Positions 34,335 through 46,394 of a stretch of DNA of 64,000 bases are shown piece after piece; within the stretch, counting starts at the first letter, position 1, and the number at the start of each line of letters is the position of its first letter. Where the stretch lies: NCBI GenBank assembly GCA_026545765.1, contig CM048840.1:32244765-32308764 (forward strand), written 5' to 3'. The notes beneath the pieces are model-generated. The model saw only the letters and a list, made by a program, of their open reading frames with translations, was not told where the DNA came from and ran no database searches. Made by a program: the position numbers and the translations under genes. This stretch comes from Plantago major (taxonomy: Eukaryota > Streptophyta > Magnoliopsida > Lamiales > Plantaginaceae).

Positions 34335-36113
34335 TGTTGGTCCAGATAACGGCAAAGTAAAAGACTAGAGGGGGGGGGGGGGTGAATAGTCTTTTAAAAC
34401 TTTTGTCGATAACAACTATTTCTCAGATATCTAAATAGATATCTGATACTTAGAATCAGAGTGCGGAAGACTTAATAAAGATAAGTGCAGAAACAGTTAA
34501 TATGTGTGTGTGTGTTGCTGAAATGTAAATACAGAAAGGTAAATAACACAGTAAGTATAGTGGTATCTGGAGGTGGCGTAATCCTCCAACTAATCCACTT
34601 CGGTCTGTCAGAGACCTAGAATTCACTAGAACAGATAATTGAGTTCTCCTTACAATAATCCTATTATAAGATTCTTAACAATTGGTTCCCAACCAAATGT
34701 TCCCCCTGAGTTGTTCCCCGGCTTTCACAGCCAAGTACTTCCTATACTCAGAAACCTTTGAGTTATTCCCTAGCTTCCCATGCTAAGTACTTCCTATACT
34801 CAATAACCTTGGAGTTATTACTTAGTTTCCCAAATCAAGTACTTCCTATATTCCGGTAACCTTGGAGTTATTCCCTGATTTTTCAAACTAAGTACTTCCT
34901 GTACTCCACGCCAGTTATGGTGTTGGTTTGAGTTGTCAGATGAGCTTCTTTAATAACTTATTCAGTTATTCAGATAGCTCTGTGAATCAAGTATACTTAA
35001 TACACTTTTCAATGTATGGTATCTTGTTCATTTTACTGACCCAAGTCTTATGATATCTGTTCAAGAGAATGAATCTCAGATAGTTGATCCTTTAATTCAA
35101 CTCCTTCACAGATAGCTTTGCTTGTTTAGGATCAGGACACTTAGAACTTCAGTGTTACTCAAGATCAAAAGCTTTAGTCGCAACAGAAAGCTTTGTGAGT
35201 AAGTAAGTTGCTTTGAGAGAGTAAGACGTTCAGCGTTTGTATGCAGTTCAAGGTGTGTCTAAGGTGTCTTCTCAATCAGTCTAAGTGTTGATATTTATAG
35301 ATGAATTTGAGTGCCGTTTGAATAGTATCCGTTAGGCTCAAATTCAAACTATCGATATCTGTGTATAGTACTGTAGCAGGTTTTGTCTTCTTCTCAGAAG
35401 CTGCCGTTGCTTTTATTCAGACATCTCTGTCCGTGCATTAAATGCATTGTACTATACTTTTGTCCTGTAGTGTCAACGGAACTATGCTTTGTATCAGAGA
35501 CTAGTGTTATCTGATTCTTTGCACGTCCTTATCTTCATTCTTCAGATACCACTTGTGTTTATTGAAACAACTTTGTTTGCAATATATATTTCTTTTTCAG
35601 AAATGTGGTTAAAGCTCAAGGTATCTGAGAATAGATATCTGTGGACACTTTCCTTGTTTTCAGATATGTCTCTTATTTCTCAGATATTTCTTGTGACACA
35701 GTTTGTTTGAAACTATTCGTGTCTTTAAGATATCTGGCTAAGATATCTGAACAACAGATTCAGTAATCTTGTGCAGTTTTCTTCAAGTCTTCAATGTCGT
35801 TGAGCTTTCTGCTTGGATGTCTTCTTCTTGGTCTTCTCTTCATAAAATAAAAATTACATTTTGAGACCTAACATCCTATACAAGATTAGCTAGACTATCA
35901 TACATAGTGGGTTTCCTCTTTTACAATGTTCAAGTGAACCAAGAGTACTAATCACCTTTCTGAGACTAAGATAAGTCATCATGTTGCTGATCAAAACTAA
36001 ACAGATATTCTTTACAAAATATCTAACAAAAATTCCTAACAAATTTCTCAAGAAATTTCCCAACAAATTTCCCAACAAATCTCACAAGAAATTTCCCAAC
36101 AAATTTCCCAACA
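34335..36113 (-). repeat. 3' LTR of the inner Copia element
   Basis: 1779 bp. It contains a poly-G run near 34370-34382, many AGATATCT strings, three TT(G/C)GAGTTATTCCC-type repeats near 34740-34900, and 12-bp tandem units (TTTGTTGGGAAA on the - strand) near 36040-36113. It is very similar to the right LTR, with a few small indels. Confidence 0.93.
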
Positions 36114-36128
36114 AATTTTCCCCTTTTT
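36114..36128 (-). promoter_or_regulatory. Polypurine tract of the inner Copia element
   Basis: On the - strand AAAAAGGGGAAAATT directly precedes the 3' LTR. Confidence 0.75.
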
Positions 36129-36685
36129 GATCAGTCAACGATGACTATCTTCCCTATTACAAATCTGGATGAGGAAAAAATCCACCACTTAATCATTTCT
36201 TAAGATCTTTCAATTCATATAATTAAGTGTAGAAAGTAAACATCAACCAAATCACAAGGTGTGATCTTTGTTGACAAGTTATCTTTTATAGAATACTATC
36301 TGAGAGTAAGTTCTTCAGATAAGTTACAAATAAAGATTACAGATAACTTCAATACATGATACAGTTAAGCTCAGTCAGCAAAAATACAAAAACTACATAG
36401 TAAATTAGGACAACATGAGTAACCAAGCTCCAAGTAAACATCCTAATAGACTAGTCTTCAAGTCTTCAACAGTATTTCTATGGATCAGTCTGCAAATTTC
36501 CTATCTCCAAACCTTTTGATGTCATCAGAATAATCATAGAGAAGAGTTCTGACGAGCATCTCGTGTCTCCGCAAATCCAGACCTCTTTGTAGGTTTTGGT
36601 AGGATTTTCTTGACAAAATGCTTGACCCATGGTACTTTCCCCACTTCCAGCATGCTCTATTACGATATCCGAAAGCTTGAAGTAT

Positions 36686-39600
36686 TCATAGATAATCTTC
36701 AGATATCGATGTCACCTTGTATTGATCTTCTTCACGGATAGAACGACTCATGTGGTTCCACAACAAGTCTTGGTCTTGTGCTGTCTGTGATATTCGAATT
36801 TTGTGCACATCATCTGGCTTTCCATATGGACAATCATCAGAGAGGTCCTTCTTCATGGCTTCGGTTCTCTTGACAACTTCAAAATCCAACCATGCTTTGA
36901 TGTGATTGGTGTTGATCAAGGTAGGTTTATCCTGTCTCCATGCCATGAGTTGTTTATGGATTGGTTCGGAAATCTTGAATTTACCAAGAGATGCTTAAGT
37001 TCGAATCCAATAGCCATTCTTTTGATTGATGCACTGCAGATGATGAATCATTGTCATACTTCACATACTCTATTTTGGCTTCTTCGCCGAGTGGAAGTTG
37101 ACTTTGTCTTTGCTCTTCACTCGATCTGTTCCTTCTCTGTCTTGAATTTTCTTTGGGGTTGTTGCTTGAAGAACCACCACCGGATAGACTTGGTATTTCA
37201 GAGGGTGTTTTAGTCGCTAGTGGCTTTGCGACTATGGGCTCGAGGCTTTCAATTTTCCTTTTTCTGTGAAGAGGAGCTTCATCTTCATCAGTTTCCTCAT
37301 CATCATCAAGACTAGATCTTGTGAGAGTTTTACAGCCTTCTTCATTGCCCTGGGACTTGATTTGACCTTCTTCTTCTTCTTCAGAAGATTCATCAATCCC
37401 TCTGACTTGTCTTCTCCTTGGAGCCTTGGTACTCCTTGGAGGTTTCTGTGCCATGGCCCTTGTTATCATTTTGGTTCCTTCAGTAGGTTTCTGGGAAGTA
37501 GCTACTGTTTGCAAAGCAAAGCTTGAGGAGGGTTCATTGATTCTGAGTGGTGGCTGGGAAGTTTTTCTTCTTCCTTTCTGAGCCGCACCAGCTCCAGATT
37601 TCTTCTTGTTTTCATCTCCTTCTTCCCATTCCCCCTGACTTTGAGGTCCAGATTTGTACTTTCTTTCCCCCTTAGTCATTGTTGGCTGACTCAGTCTCAT
37701 AAAGGAATCTGAGAGAGAGTCAAAATGCCCTTGTAAATAGTTATAGGCAGTGACCAACTTCTGAAGTTCGGTTTTGAGCTCCTGATTTTGCTTGATAAGT
37801 CCATTGTCCTTATCAGTGAGCTCTGCCAATGGGCCTAGGATGGCATTTGCTTTTCCAGCAGTGTAACTTGCCTCTTGAAGAGCTTTTTCAGCTAAAGACG
37901 CATCATCGTCCCTTATCATTCCCAGATCTTTCTGAGCAATGACTATGCTAGTTGTTCTTTGAGTGATGAGCTCAGTGAATTTTCTCATTTCAGAGGGGAC
38001 GGAGGCAATTACTTCCTTGTTCTGTGAAGACATCTCCTTGTCGTAGTAGCCGATTGGTACTGTTCATGTATTCATGGGAGTGGACGTTTGGCGATTTGCT
38101 TTGAATATTGTAGGAGCAATCACTTCCTTTTCAAGTGAGAAACCGCTAAATGTTCATTGCGGTGTTCGCCAAAGTCTTGTCTTCTTCATCATCCGAGTGA
38201 TCACCAGGTGATCTTCATCCTCTTGGACATTTTCATCGATTGTATCGAGTCCAAAGAACCATCTCGTAGATTGGTTTCTTTCCTTTACGGGAGGAGGATG
38301 GTACTTCTTTTGAAGATGATGCACTTAGCATCATGCTTGACTTGAATACTTCTTGATGTCGAGTTCTTTGGTGATCTCTTGCACAACATCCGTAGCTCTT
38401 TAACTTCGAGTAAGCAATCATTTCTTCTAAGTATAGATCTTGTAGTTGATCAATCTTATCTCTGGATTTAGCTATTTGATCTTCCATTGAAGATGGAGTT
38501 TGTTCTTCTTCCAACAGTTATCCGAGTTGAGCGATCTGGTTTGAGTGTTTAGTATTTTCTGATTTGTTTCTTCAGAAAGCTCAACTACTTGTTCAGTAGT
38601 AACTGCTTGTTGGTTAGAAGATGGATGAGTAGATTTCTGAGGTGATGAAGACGGAGATTTCTGTGAAGTCTTCTCATTTTGCTTTTCAGCAGCTGAGGCA
38701 TTGTTTCTGTGAAATTCCTCCGGTCCACAGTGCAGGGCATCATCATCATCCTTTTGTCATTATCATCCTTTTGGTGATGGTCGGGAGGTTCATCAAAGTA
38801 ATTTTCATTCATTTCTTCCTCCTCATCATCTTCGATACAAGATTGATCACTTAGGATAGTGATCTTACCCATTAACTTCTTCTTGTTCGAAGGTATAAAC
38901 CGCAGAGTCTGGGGGGTGGCTTGAATGCCATCTGTAATCTTGTCTGACCATCTGCCTGTTCAAAGGCATGTATCAAACTATGCGCCACTTCTCTGGAAAA
39001 GTCCTTATGTAGTAAAGTCGCAACTGTGTATTGTTCTGTAGGGAACATTGCTTGGACATATGTTTCCAGGTCAAGAGCTCGTGCTCGTCTGGTTGGTTGA
39101 TCAGTGATTCTCAATATTTCAGAGAGATCAGAGCACCTTAACTTCTGCCATTTCTTGAAGCATTGAATATGCTTTGGCAGGGTGTGAGCTTTGAAGAAGT
39201 GAAGTAGGTCCCTTGTTTCTTTAATGGGAACCTGCTTTGCATCTGTTTGAGCCTGAAAGAAAGAGTTTTGAGTGAGTTTCAAAACTTTTGTAGATATCTG
39301 AGTATAAGTGTAGTTTAGTTTCTGAGTTACCTGAGTATGAACATCAGGCTCAGATACTTGTTCTACTGAGACAATTGGTGTCTCAGATATCTTGTTGTGA
39401 GGTTGAGACTTGGAAGTCTGGTCCTCATCAACCTTTCTTTCTTGAACCTGAGAGAAATACAATACTTAGGAAATAGTTTGAAAGAATCTATGCATAAATA
39501 TGCTTTTAATGAATTCTGATTTGAGCTACTTACTTCCTCAACAGGAAGCTCAGATTCATTTTTCTCAGAAACTTGTGCAGTTTCTGGTGTTCTTTCGAGT

Positions 39601-42042
39601 GATGCTGCCTTGGGGGCTTCATCAATTTCCATTGATGCAGGGGAAGTCGCAACTTTATCCCCTTGCATTTCTACTTCTGAAATAGCCTGTAAGTAGAAAG
39701 TATTGAATATTAGAAGAGATAAGGGATAACCCAAGATGAAGAATACTTGTCACTTGATTGTCATATACCTTCATGTTTGAAGGCTCAGTGATGTATTCTT
39801 CAGAAACCTTGTTGGTTTCTGGATTTGTCGCTGGCATTTCTGCCTTATCTTTTTCCATCTCAGTTGGAGCCTGTTAGAAACATTTAATCATGAATAAGCA
39901 CATAAACATTTTTACTGAAAAATTAGTTCTCTTTAAGAATCATTTACCTGTGGCACAGGCTCAGACTTCTCAAGAGTTGAGGTTGAAGGGACCTCTTTTT
40001 CAGTAGTTGAGGCAAGCTTCTCATCTTCCTCTTGTTTCTGCGTTTCTAACTCAGCCTGTAACAAAGAAATTCTTATGAGGTAACAAGATTTATAAGTATA
40101 AAACTTTTCACAAGGTAAGAGTTAAACCAGTCATTTACCTGAGCAGTTTCAGGCTGATTGGTCTCTGGAACTTGTGACCTTTCTATACATTGGTCGTCTT
40201 GTCCCGGTCAGCTTTCTTTGTTTGAAGTTTCTGGTACTTCACACCTTTCCTGAGTATGCAACTCAGTTGCCTCCCCTGGTTGATCATTCTGAGTAGATGT
40301 CTCAGTTTGATCCCTCTCAGTGAGTTGGGGAACCTGCTCATTTGATGGATTTTCTTCAGCATACTGTATTGCTGGTAATTCGAAATGGAGTTCATTTACC
40401 ATTTCATCAACCACTTGTGGCTGTTGTGGTTGTTGTGTTTGTGGTTGTTGTGGTTGTCTGGAAGCAGAAGATTGATCAGTAGAATGTTCTTCCAGATTTT
40501 TAGATGTGGCGTTTCCATCAAGATCCGCCAAAGACTAAAATACCACTCATCAGGGCTTTGTGAAGTTGTTCAAGAGAAGCATTCCCTGATGATGTGTTTG
40601 CACCAACAACCTTTGCTATAGTCTCAGCAACCTGTGGTGTAGGTTCTTCTTCAGATACCTTATCACCAGTTACTTTTTCAGTAACCTTAGCCCTCTTTGT
40701 TCTTTCTAGGACTTGAGAGATGACTAGTTCATCATCTTCATCGTCAGAGCTCTCATCAGCATTGGGAACTGATTGGTCCATTATTCCTGCGGTTTCTGCA
40801 GATGGGGCTTGGTGCTTTTCACCACTCTTGGCAGCATTTATGAGTTCATCAGCAAGGCTTTCTGCATTAGTCGCAACATTTCTAAAAGCACTTTCTCTTG
40901 CTGAGTCTACTTGTTCAGTAGTTGATAATTCTTTTGTAGCATTGATGAGTTCATCTGCCTTTATTAGTTCATCGGCAGTGCCTGCAGATATTTGAGAATT
41001 GACAACCTCTTTGGGTGTGTCATCTGATTTGCCAGCAGACTTCTTTCTTGAAGTTCTGGGCTTCTTGGTCGCAACCTTTTCTTCAGATATCTTTTCAGAC
41101 TTTCGCTTCTTAGGACCTTTCTGAGACCCAAGAACCTTTTTCATCGATTTGTATACTCATATTTGTAGAGTAAATTCTTTTTGGCTATTTCAAATCTCTC
41201 TCGAGCTCAATGCCAAGCTTTTCCAGAAGTAGCATATCTTCGACCATAACCTCATGGCCTTTGGCTCAGCTAGTCCTTTGACAATCTTAGGCTCAAGCCT
41301 TGAATCTTCTTCACGAATTTCATGAAGGCATTTTCCCCGATTAAAAGGGTTTTCCAGCCTTTTGTCTTGTTGATTCAGCAAGAACATCATGATCCATCGT
41401 TCTTGGCTTATCTGGTCAGCACCTCCGTGTAGACCATCAAAGCATCTGTGAAGAATGCAAGCCAGTACATCCCAGTGAACTAACAGATGTCTGGTTCGGA
41501 TGTCAGCAAGCTTGAACTCAGTGGGTGTATCTGATTTTTCAAGATCACACACGTCACTGTAAAGTTCTTTAACACCTTCAAGGAGTTCATCATCCTTGGT
41601 GTTTATTTAAAAATCCTTTCCAAGATTTTGAACCTCAAACAACTTATAGAAAGTTGTCAAGTCCAGAAGGATTTCCTTTCCTTGGATTGAGGTTTTGATA
41701 GACACTATTTCAGTGACTTCAGATACACAGGAAATAATCCTGGAGTTGTTGTAAATTTCCAACACATCGAGTGATGAAATTCCACTTGGGCGAGCAAAAG
41801 AAAACCCTTGATTTGTGCCTTTTCAAGCATGTCAAGAATCAATTTTCTGTCAGTTTGGTTTTCTATTGCAGCAGTGAGGTATTCCTCAACCATGGCACCA
41901 CCCCAAATCATTCTGTGACTTGAAGTCCAATGGTCAGGATTAAAACTCCTACTACCTGATTGTTTTGTTTAACCAACTCGGTGCTTGCTTTTTGAGCAGT
42001 GGAGGATTGGGATTTCTGTGTTGAAGTGTTCTTGGAGGCCAT
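36686..42042 (-). pseudogene. Large intron-bearing ORF region downstream of pol
   Basis: About 5.3 kb of coding-like sequence on the - strand. An ATG at 42040-42042 opens it. It continues through Lys/Glu-rich segments (40518-41144), short repeated exon-like modules (39252-40139), a module of 130 or more residues (38872-39252), a 350-residue frame with coiled-coil-like heptads and a basic/acidic C-terminal half (36981-38033), and a last frame to 36686. Several stops and shifts interrupt it (for example near 40208, 38872 and 36981). Composition is strongly hydrophilic with long Glu/Lys/Ser stretches, and no membrane segment is seen. The position matches the env-like ORF of Sireviruses, which can end in a coiled coil. 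Function unknown; a captured host gene is the main alternative. Confidence 0.6.
39252..40139 (-). other. Run of five short GT-AG introns between phase-0 exons
   Basis: On the - strand the introns are 40056-40138 (83 bp), 39871-39947 (77), 39687-39768 (82), 39448-39533 (about 86) and 39253-39330 (78). Donors are GTAAATG, GTAAATG, GTATATG, GTAAGTA and GTAACTC. Acceptors are TTACAG, TAACAG, TTACAG, CTCAG and TTCAG. The exons between them are 40055-39948 (108 nt), 39870-39769 (102), 39686-39534 (153) and 39447-39331 (117). All are multiples of three and open in one consistent frame. Three of the four internal exons start with a GCT codon. Exon text is Glu/Ser/Thr/Pro rich. Confidence 0.75.
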
Positions 42043-42240
42043 CTCTTTATATAGTGTAGGGATTTGAAATTGGTGTTTGAAAGAGATTTGATTGATAATT
42101 CTTTGTAAAAAAAATCTTGATTTGCGAGATTGTAGAGGGTTTGCAGAGAATCAAGAGAAGGATTTGCTATTTTTGTGCAAGATGAAATTTCGGATTAGGC
42201 AAAAGTGATTTCATTTGCCAAAATCCTATATATATAGCAG
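42043..42240 (-). promoter_or_regulatory. Internal TATA box and leader of the 3' ORF region
   Basis: On the - strand CTATATATATAG (42226-42237) lies about 185 bases before the ATG at 42042. The DNA between is rich in CTTCTC, CAAAT and CCTCTAC strings, as in plant 5' leaders. A second TATATAAAG (42045-42053) is too near the ATG to serve it. This arrangement suggests a promoter separate from the LTR. Confidence 0.5.
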
Positions 42241-42842
42241 TTGAATCTCAACAGACAAATACATACAAATTGATTTTGTGTGTACGTATCTGTGATTTGC
42301 AAACAGGCGTGAGCAAAAGCTAGTTCGGCATTAAATGCTTAGTGGGCCATGTCTGAATTTCAACAGTCCACTATTTACTGTGAATTAATTTCCACCGTAC
42401 AGATCAATCGCTTGATTTCATCGAGGGTCACCATTGCTTCTTCAGCAATGATCACAATCAACAAGTGTAATTGTGCCCATTTAATGAATTTTGGCGACTT
42501 GCTATCTGAATCACAATTCTGTATGATCAAGGACACTGTTCGCATCTGAATCATCTTATACTTAGGATTTTTCAAGTTTTCATCAAGATAGAAATAATGC
42601 GAGTTTCAAGAGAGTTATTGCAGATAGTTATACTATTCTCTTTTGTGTTCCCGTTTATAGAGTGATTCGGATATCCGAGTTCCGTCTCGAGATCTTAAGC
42701 TATCTTTTGCTCTTTAGCCTTTTGACTTACGGATACCGTTCGATTTCTCTTTTCTCTTTTACGGATACCGTTCCAGATACCTCTTCTCCGTTGCCGTTCG
42801 GATACCTCTTCTCCGTTGCCCGCTCCAGATACTTGAACTCTT
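42241..42842. other. Non-coding stretch between pol and the 3' ORF region
   Basis: No coding domain was seen. Near 42740-42840 short segments with CGTTCGGATACCTCTTCTCC are repeated in tandem with changes. Confidence 0.5.
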
Positions 42843-44255
42843 TCAGTTCATTGGTAGTTCCATTAGTCCAAGACTATGTCTTAAGGCTAAGAATCTACTT
42901 TCTTGTAGTGGCTTAGTGAAGATATCTGCAAGTTGGTCTTCAGTGCCAATCTTGAGTATCTCTATATTGCCCTTTTCAACATGGTCTCTGATGAAGTGAT
43001 GTCTAACATCAATGTGCTTTGTTCTGGCATGAAATTTAGGATTCTGTGTAATCGCAATAGCACTTGTGTTGTCACAGAAAATGGGAGTTTTCTTCTCATC
43101 GAGTCCATAGTCTTTAAGTTGTTGTTGTATCCACAGAATTTGTGTTGCACAACAACCAGCAGCAATATATTCAGCCTCTGTGGTAGAAGTTGCAATTGAG
43201 TTTTGCTTCTTGCTAAACCATGAGATAAGTCTAGTACCCAGAAACTGGCAAGTTCCTGTGGTGCTTTTCCTATCAAGCAGTGATCCAGCATAATCAGCGT
43301 CTGAGTACCCAGCTAAACTCAATCCACTTTCTTTAGGATACCACAATCCTACATCTACTGTACCCTTTACATACCTTAATATTTTCATAGCAATGTTGTA
43401 GTGTGTTTGCATTGGATTTGTCTGAAATCTAGCACATACTCCAACGGCATATTGAATATCAGGTCTACTTGCAGTGAGGTAAAGTAGTGAACCTATCAAT
43501 TTCCTATACTTATGTTCTTCAACACTCTTATCTGATTCAGTATAGGTCATTTTGGTTCCAATGCTCATAGGTATCTTAGCATTCTTTTCAGAAGGCTTAA
43601 GATTGAATTTTGTGAGCATATCTTTTGCATACTTTGTTTGACTAATGAATATTCCATCATTGAGTTGCTTGACTTGCAATCCTAGGAAGTAATTCATTTC
43701 TCCCATCATTCTCATCTCAAACTTGCTTTTCATGAGATTTGCAAAGTCATTACAAAGTTGCTTGTCCTTAGATCCAAATATTATGTCATCAACATATACT
43801 TGAACTAAGAGTAGTTTCCCATCATGATTTAAGGTAAATAAAGTTTTATCAACTTTACCTTTCCTGAAACCACTTTCCAGAAGGTATTTGGCCAAAGTGT
43901 CATACCATGCTCTTGGAGCCTGTTTCAGTCCATACAGAGCTTTCTGTAGTTTATAGACCATTCTACTTTCTGAGGAAACTTCAAAGCCAGGTGGTTGCTC
44001 AACATAAACTTCTTCTGCAAGTTCACCATTTAAGAATGCACTTTTGACATCCATCTGATAAACTTTGAAATTTTTATGAGCTGCAAAGGCTAGAAAGAGT
44101 CTTATTGCATCCAATCTGGCAACTGGTGCATATGACTCGTCAAAATCTAAGCCTTCAGTCTGAGTAAATCCCTTGGCAACCAATCTTGCTTTGTTTCTGG
44201 TTATTTCACCAGATTCATTCATCTTGTTTCTGAAAACCCATTTAGTTTCAATCAC
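42843..44255 (-). CDS. Reverse transcriptase-RNase H of the inner Copia element
   Basis: An intact frame of 470 residues that copies element RNA into DNA and removes the RNA strand. The N-terminal ~240 residues are the Copia-type reverse transcriptase: [11 protein letters not shown] and [12 protein letters not shown] segments, then the catalytic YVDD box near residue 178. RNase H follows with the TEAEYIAA segment and ends with the DIFTKPL string. This is the best preserved part of the element. Upstream integrase and protease lie in other frames, so no full polyprotein is made from this copy. Confidence 0.93.
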   Translation of the reverse strand: MIETKWVFRNKMNESGEITRNKARLVAKGFTQTEGLDFDESYAPVARLDAIRLFLAFAAHKNFKVYQMDVKSAFLNGELAEEVYVEQPPGFEVSSESRMVYKLQKALYGLKQAPRAWYDTLAKYLLESGFRKGKVDKTLFTLNHDGKLLLVQVYVDDIIFGSKDKQLCNDFANLMKSKFEMRMMGEMNYFLGLQVKQLNDGIFISQTKYAKDMLTKFNLKPSEKNAKIPMSIGTKMTYTESDKSVEEHKYRKLIGSLLYLTASRPDIQYAVGVCARFQTNPMQTHYNIAMKILRYVKGTVDVGLWYPKESGLSLAGYSDADYAGSLLDRKSTTGTCQFLGTRLISWFSKKQNSIATSTTEAEYIAAGCCATQILWIQQQLKDYGLDEKKTPIFCDNTSAIAITQNPKFHARTKHIDVRHHFIRDHVEKGNIEILKIGTEDQLADIFTKPLQESRFLALRHSLGLMELPMN

Positions 44256-44795
44256 AGATATTCCTTCTATAAATGGAACTAGTTTCGGACTTTGTTTCTC
44301 TCAAATTGATCCAACTCTTCTTGCATTGCGAGATCCGGTCTTGGTCTCCTAATGCTTCTTCTATATTTTAGGTTCAATATTCGAGATGAAACATCCAAAG
44401 AGAGAGTTAGCATTTTCAGCTATTGCTCTCCTAGTCCTAACACCGATTAATCGGTCAATTATATCCTTTGTAGGATGATCTTTGATCCATTTCATCATAG
44501 GTTTAGTGCTAGTAGGATCAATATCCGTGATCCGAATGTGAATCACTAAGATTTTGATTTGATACTTTTCAAGATTCGAGATATCGACATATGGGAAATG
44601 TCATGGATATCGACACTTTTTCGATGTTAGAGATATCTCAAACATGCATTTCAAAGATTCTTATTTTCAGATACCTCTTCATGATGAAGGTTCTCGAACT
44701 GTTCCATTTCTGGAAAACTCATAGGAAATTCCTCATCATGTCATGAGTCATCTTGTTGTTACTAGGCTTTTCAAGCTTTTCACGTCGAGTCATCC

Positions 44796-46171
44796 TCACT
44801 TTCCATAATGATGTTTTTCCTTTCGAGGATTCTTCTTTAGAATCCTCAAGAATAATTCTTTGAACCTTTCTGAGAGTTCATCTATAGGAGGTGTTTTCTT
44901 ATTTCCTTCATAGAATACAACATGAACTGATTCTTCAATTTTCTTTGTTCTTTTGTTGTAAACTCTGTAGGCTTTGCTGTTTGTGGAATAGCCAAGAAAA
45001 ACACCTTCATCTGCCTTTGGTTGAAATGTTCTCAGATAATCTTTCCCATTGTTTAGAACAAAACATCTACAACCAAATACTCTCAGATGTTTGATATTAG
45101 GGGTTCTACCAACCAAGATTTCATAGGGGTCTTGTCATGGTGTTTGTTTATCAAACATACATTACGAGTGTAGCAGTTGTGTTTGACTTCAACCCAATAA
45201 ATTCCACTTATTTCAGTGTCGGCTAGCATTGTCCTTGCAGCTTCTTTAAGGGTTCTGTTTTTCCTTTCTGCAACACCATTTTGTTGAGGTGTTCTTACAG
45301 AGGAAAGTTGGTGTTGTATACCTTTGCAGGTACAAAACTCCTTTATGTACTGGTTGACAAACTCAGTACCATGGTCTGTTCTGATTGCAGATACCTTGTC
45401 ATTTTTCATGACTTCAAGCTTTTTCAAAGAAGTTTGGTATCTCCACCACGGCATCGATTTGTGTTTGAAAAGACAACCCAAGTGAATCTTGAGAAGTCAT
45501 CTACCACAACTGCACCATACTTCTTTCCGCATAACTAGTTACAGATGATTCAAAAGATCCATGTGTAAAAGTTGCGTTGGTCTAACACTAGAGTGTCGAT
45601 TTTGGACTTGAAAGAGATTTTAGATTGTTTCCCCATCGGCGACAGCAGATACCATCCTTTACGAAAGATGTTCAGGAAGACCAACCACTAACTCTTTCTT
45701 GGCAAGTCTATTCAGAGTTTTGAAGTTCAAGTGACTCATTCTTTTGTGCCATAACCAGTGCTCTTCTGTGTGACCAGATTGACTCACCATGAGACATTCT
45801 TCAGTTGTGGCAGATGCCCAATCGGCAACATAAAGACTGCCTTTCCGCCGACCAACTAAGACTGTCTGCTTTGACTCATTGTCAATTAGTTTGCAGTATT
45901 TAGCTTTGAATTTTATAGTAAAACCCTTGTCTGCAAACTGGCTCATGCTAAATAGATTATATTTTAAATCCTTAACATGTAATACGTCAGTGATTGTTAA
46001 AGTTCCCAATTTGACGTTGCCAAATCCCAGAGAGGGATTTAATTCTCCTCCAACAAATCTGATATCTGGTCCTGTGTTGCAAGCTTTGTAATCAACCAGA
46101 TTTGCTTTGTCTCCTGTTCCGCATCCACTATCAAATAGCCATTGTGCTTTGGTCCAGGAGGCATTCTGCAC
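44796..46171 (-). pseudogene. Protease and integrase of the inner Copia element, broken
   Basis: 46171-45659 holds the protease active site (FDSG), then the gag-pre-integrase zinc-binding segment (HKRMSHLNF). 45481-45083 is part of the integrase core with HGTEF and the TPQQNGVAERKNRTL segment that holds the catalytic Glu. 45116-44796 is the integrase C-terminal region (FGCRCFVLN...FLGYS). At least three frameshifts separate these pieces. Between 44796 and 44255 the frame is lost again. Confidence 0.9.
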
Positions 46172-46394
46172 ACAACAGGAAATAGGAGATTAGGTTCTCA
46201 TATCTTTGATGGAACCGTCAGAATTAAAAGTTCTTCCAGTAGGAATCCATTTTTGTATGAATTTCTTTGAAATGTGCTTTTGTCTGACAGGAACGTAAGG
46301 AGGAATTCTTTTTGAATGAATGTTATCATTAGTAAGAATTATTTTCTTCCTTAGTGTGTTCCTAGGTGCTCCATATGATGCTTTCAGATACCTG

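Noticed and set aside
35489..35710. A 73-codon frame found identically in both inner LTRs (also 49917-50138).
   Set aside because: Hydrophobic text with no family signature, duplicated only because the LTR is duplicated.
36040..36113. Heat-shock element in the inner Copia LTR.
   Set aside because: GAAnnTTC pairs occur, but the three-unit spacing required for a strong heat-shock element is not met.
36990..37010. GTTCGAATCC string, like the T-loop of a tRNA.
   Set aside because: No matching acceptor stem, D-arm or anticodon arm lies around it, and it falls within the open frame of the inner Copia 3' ORF.
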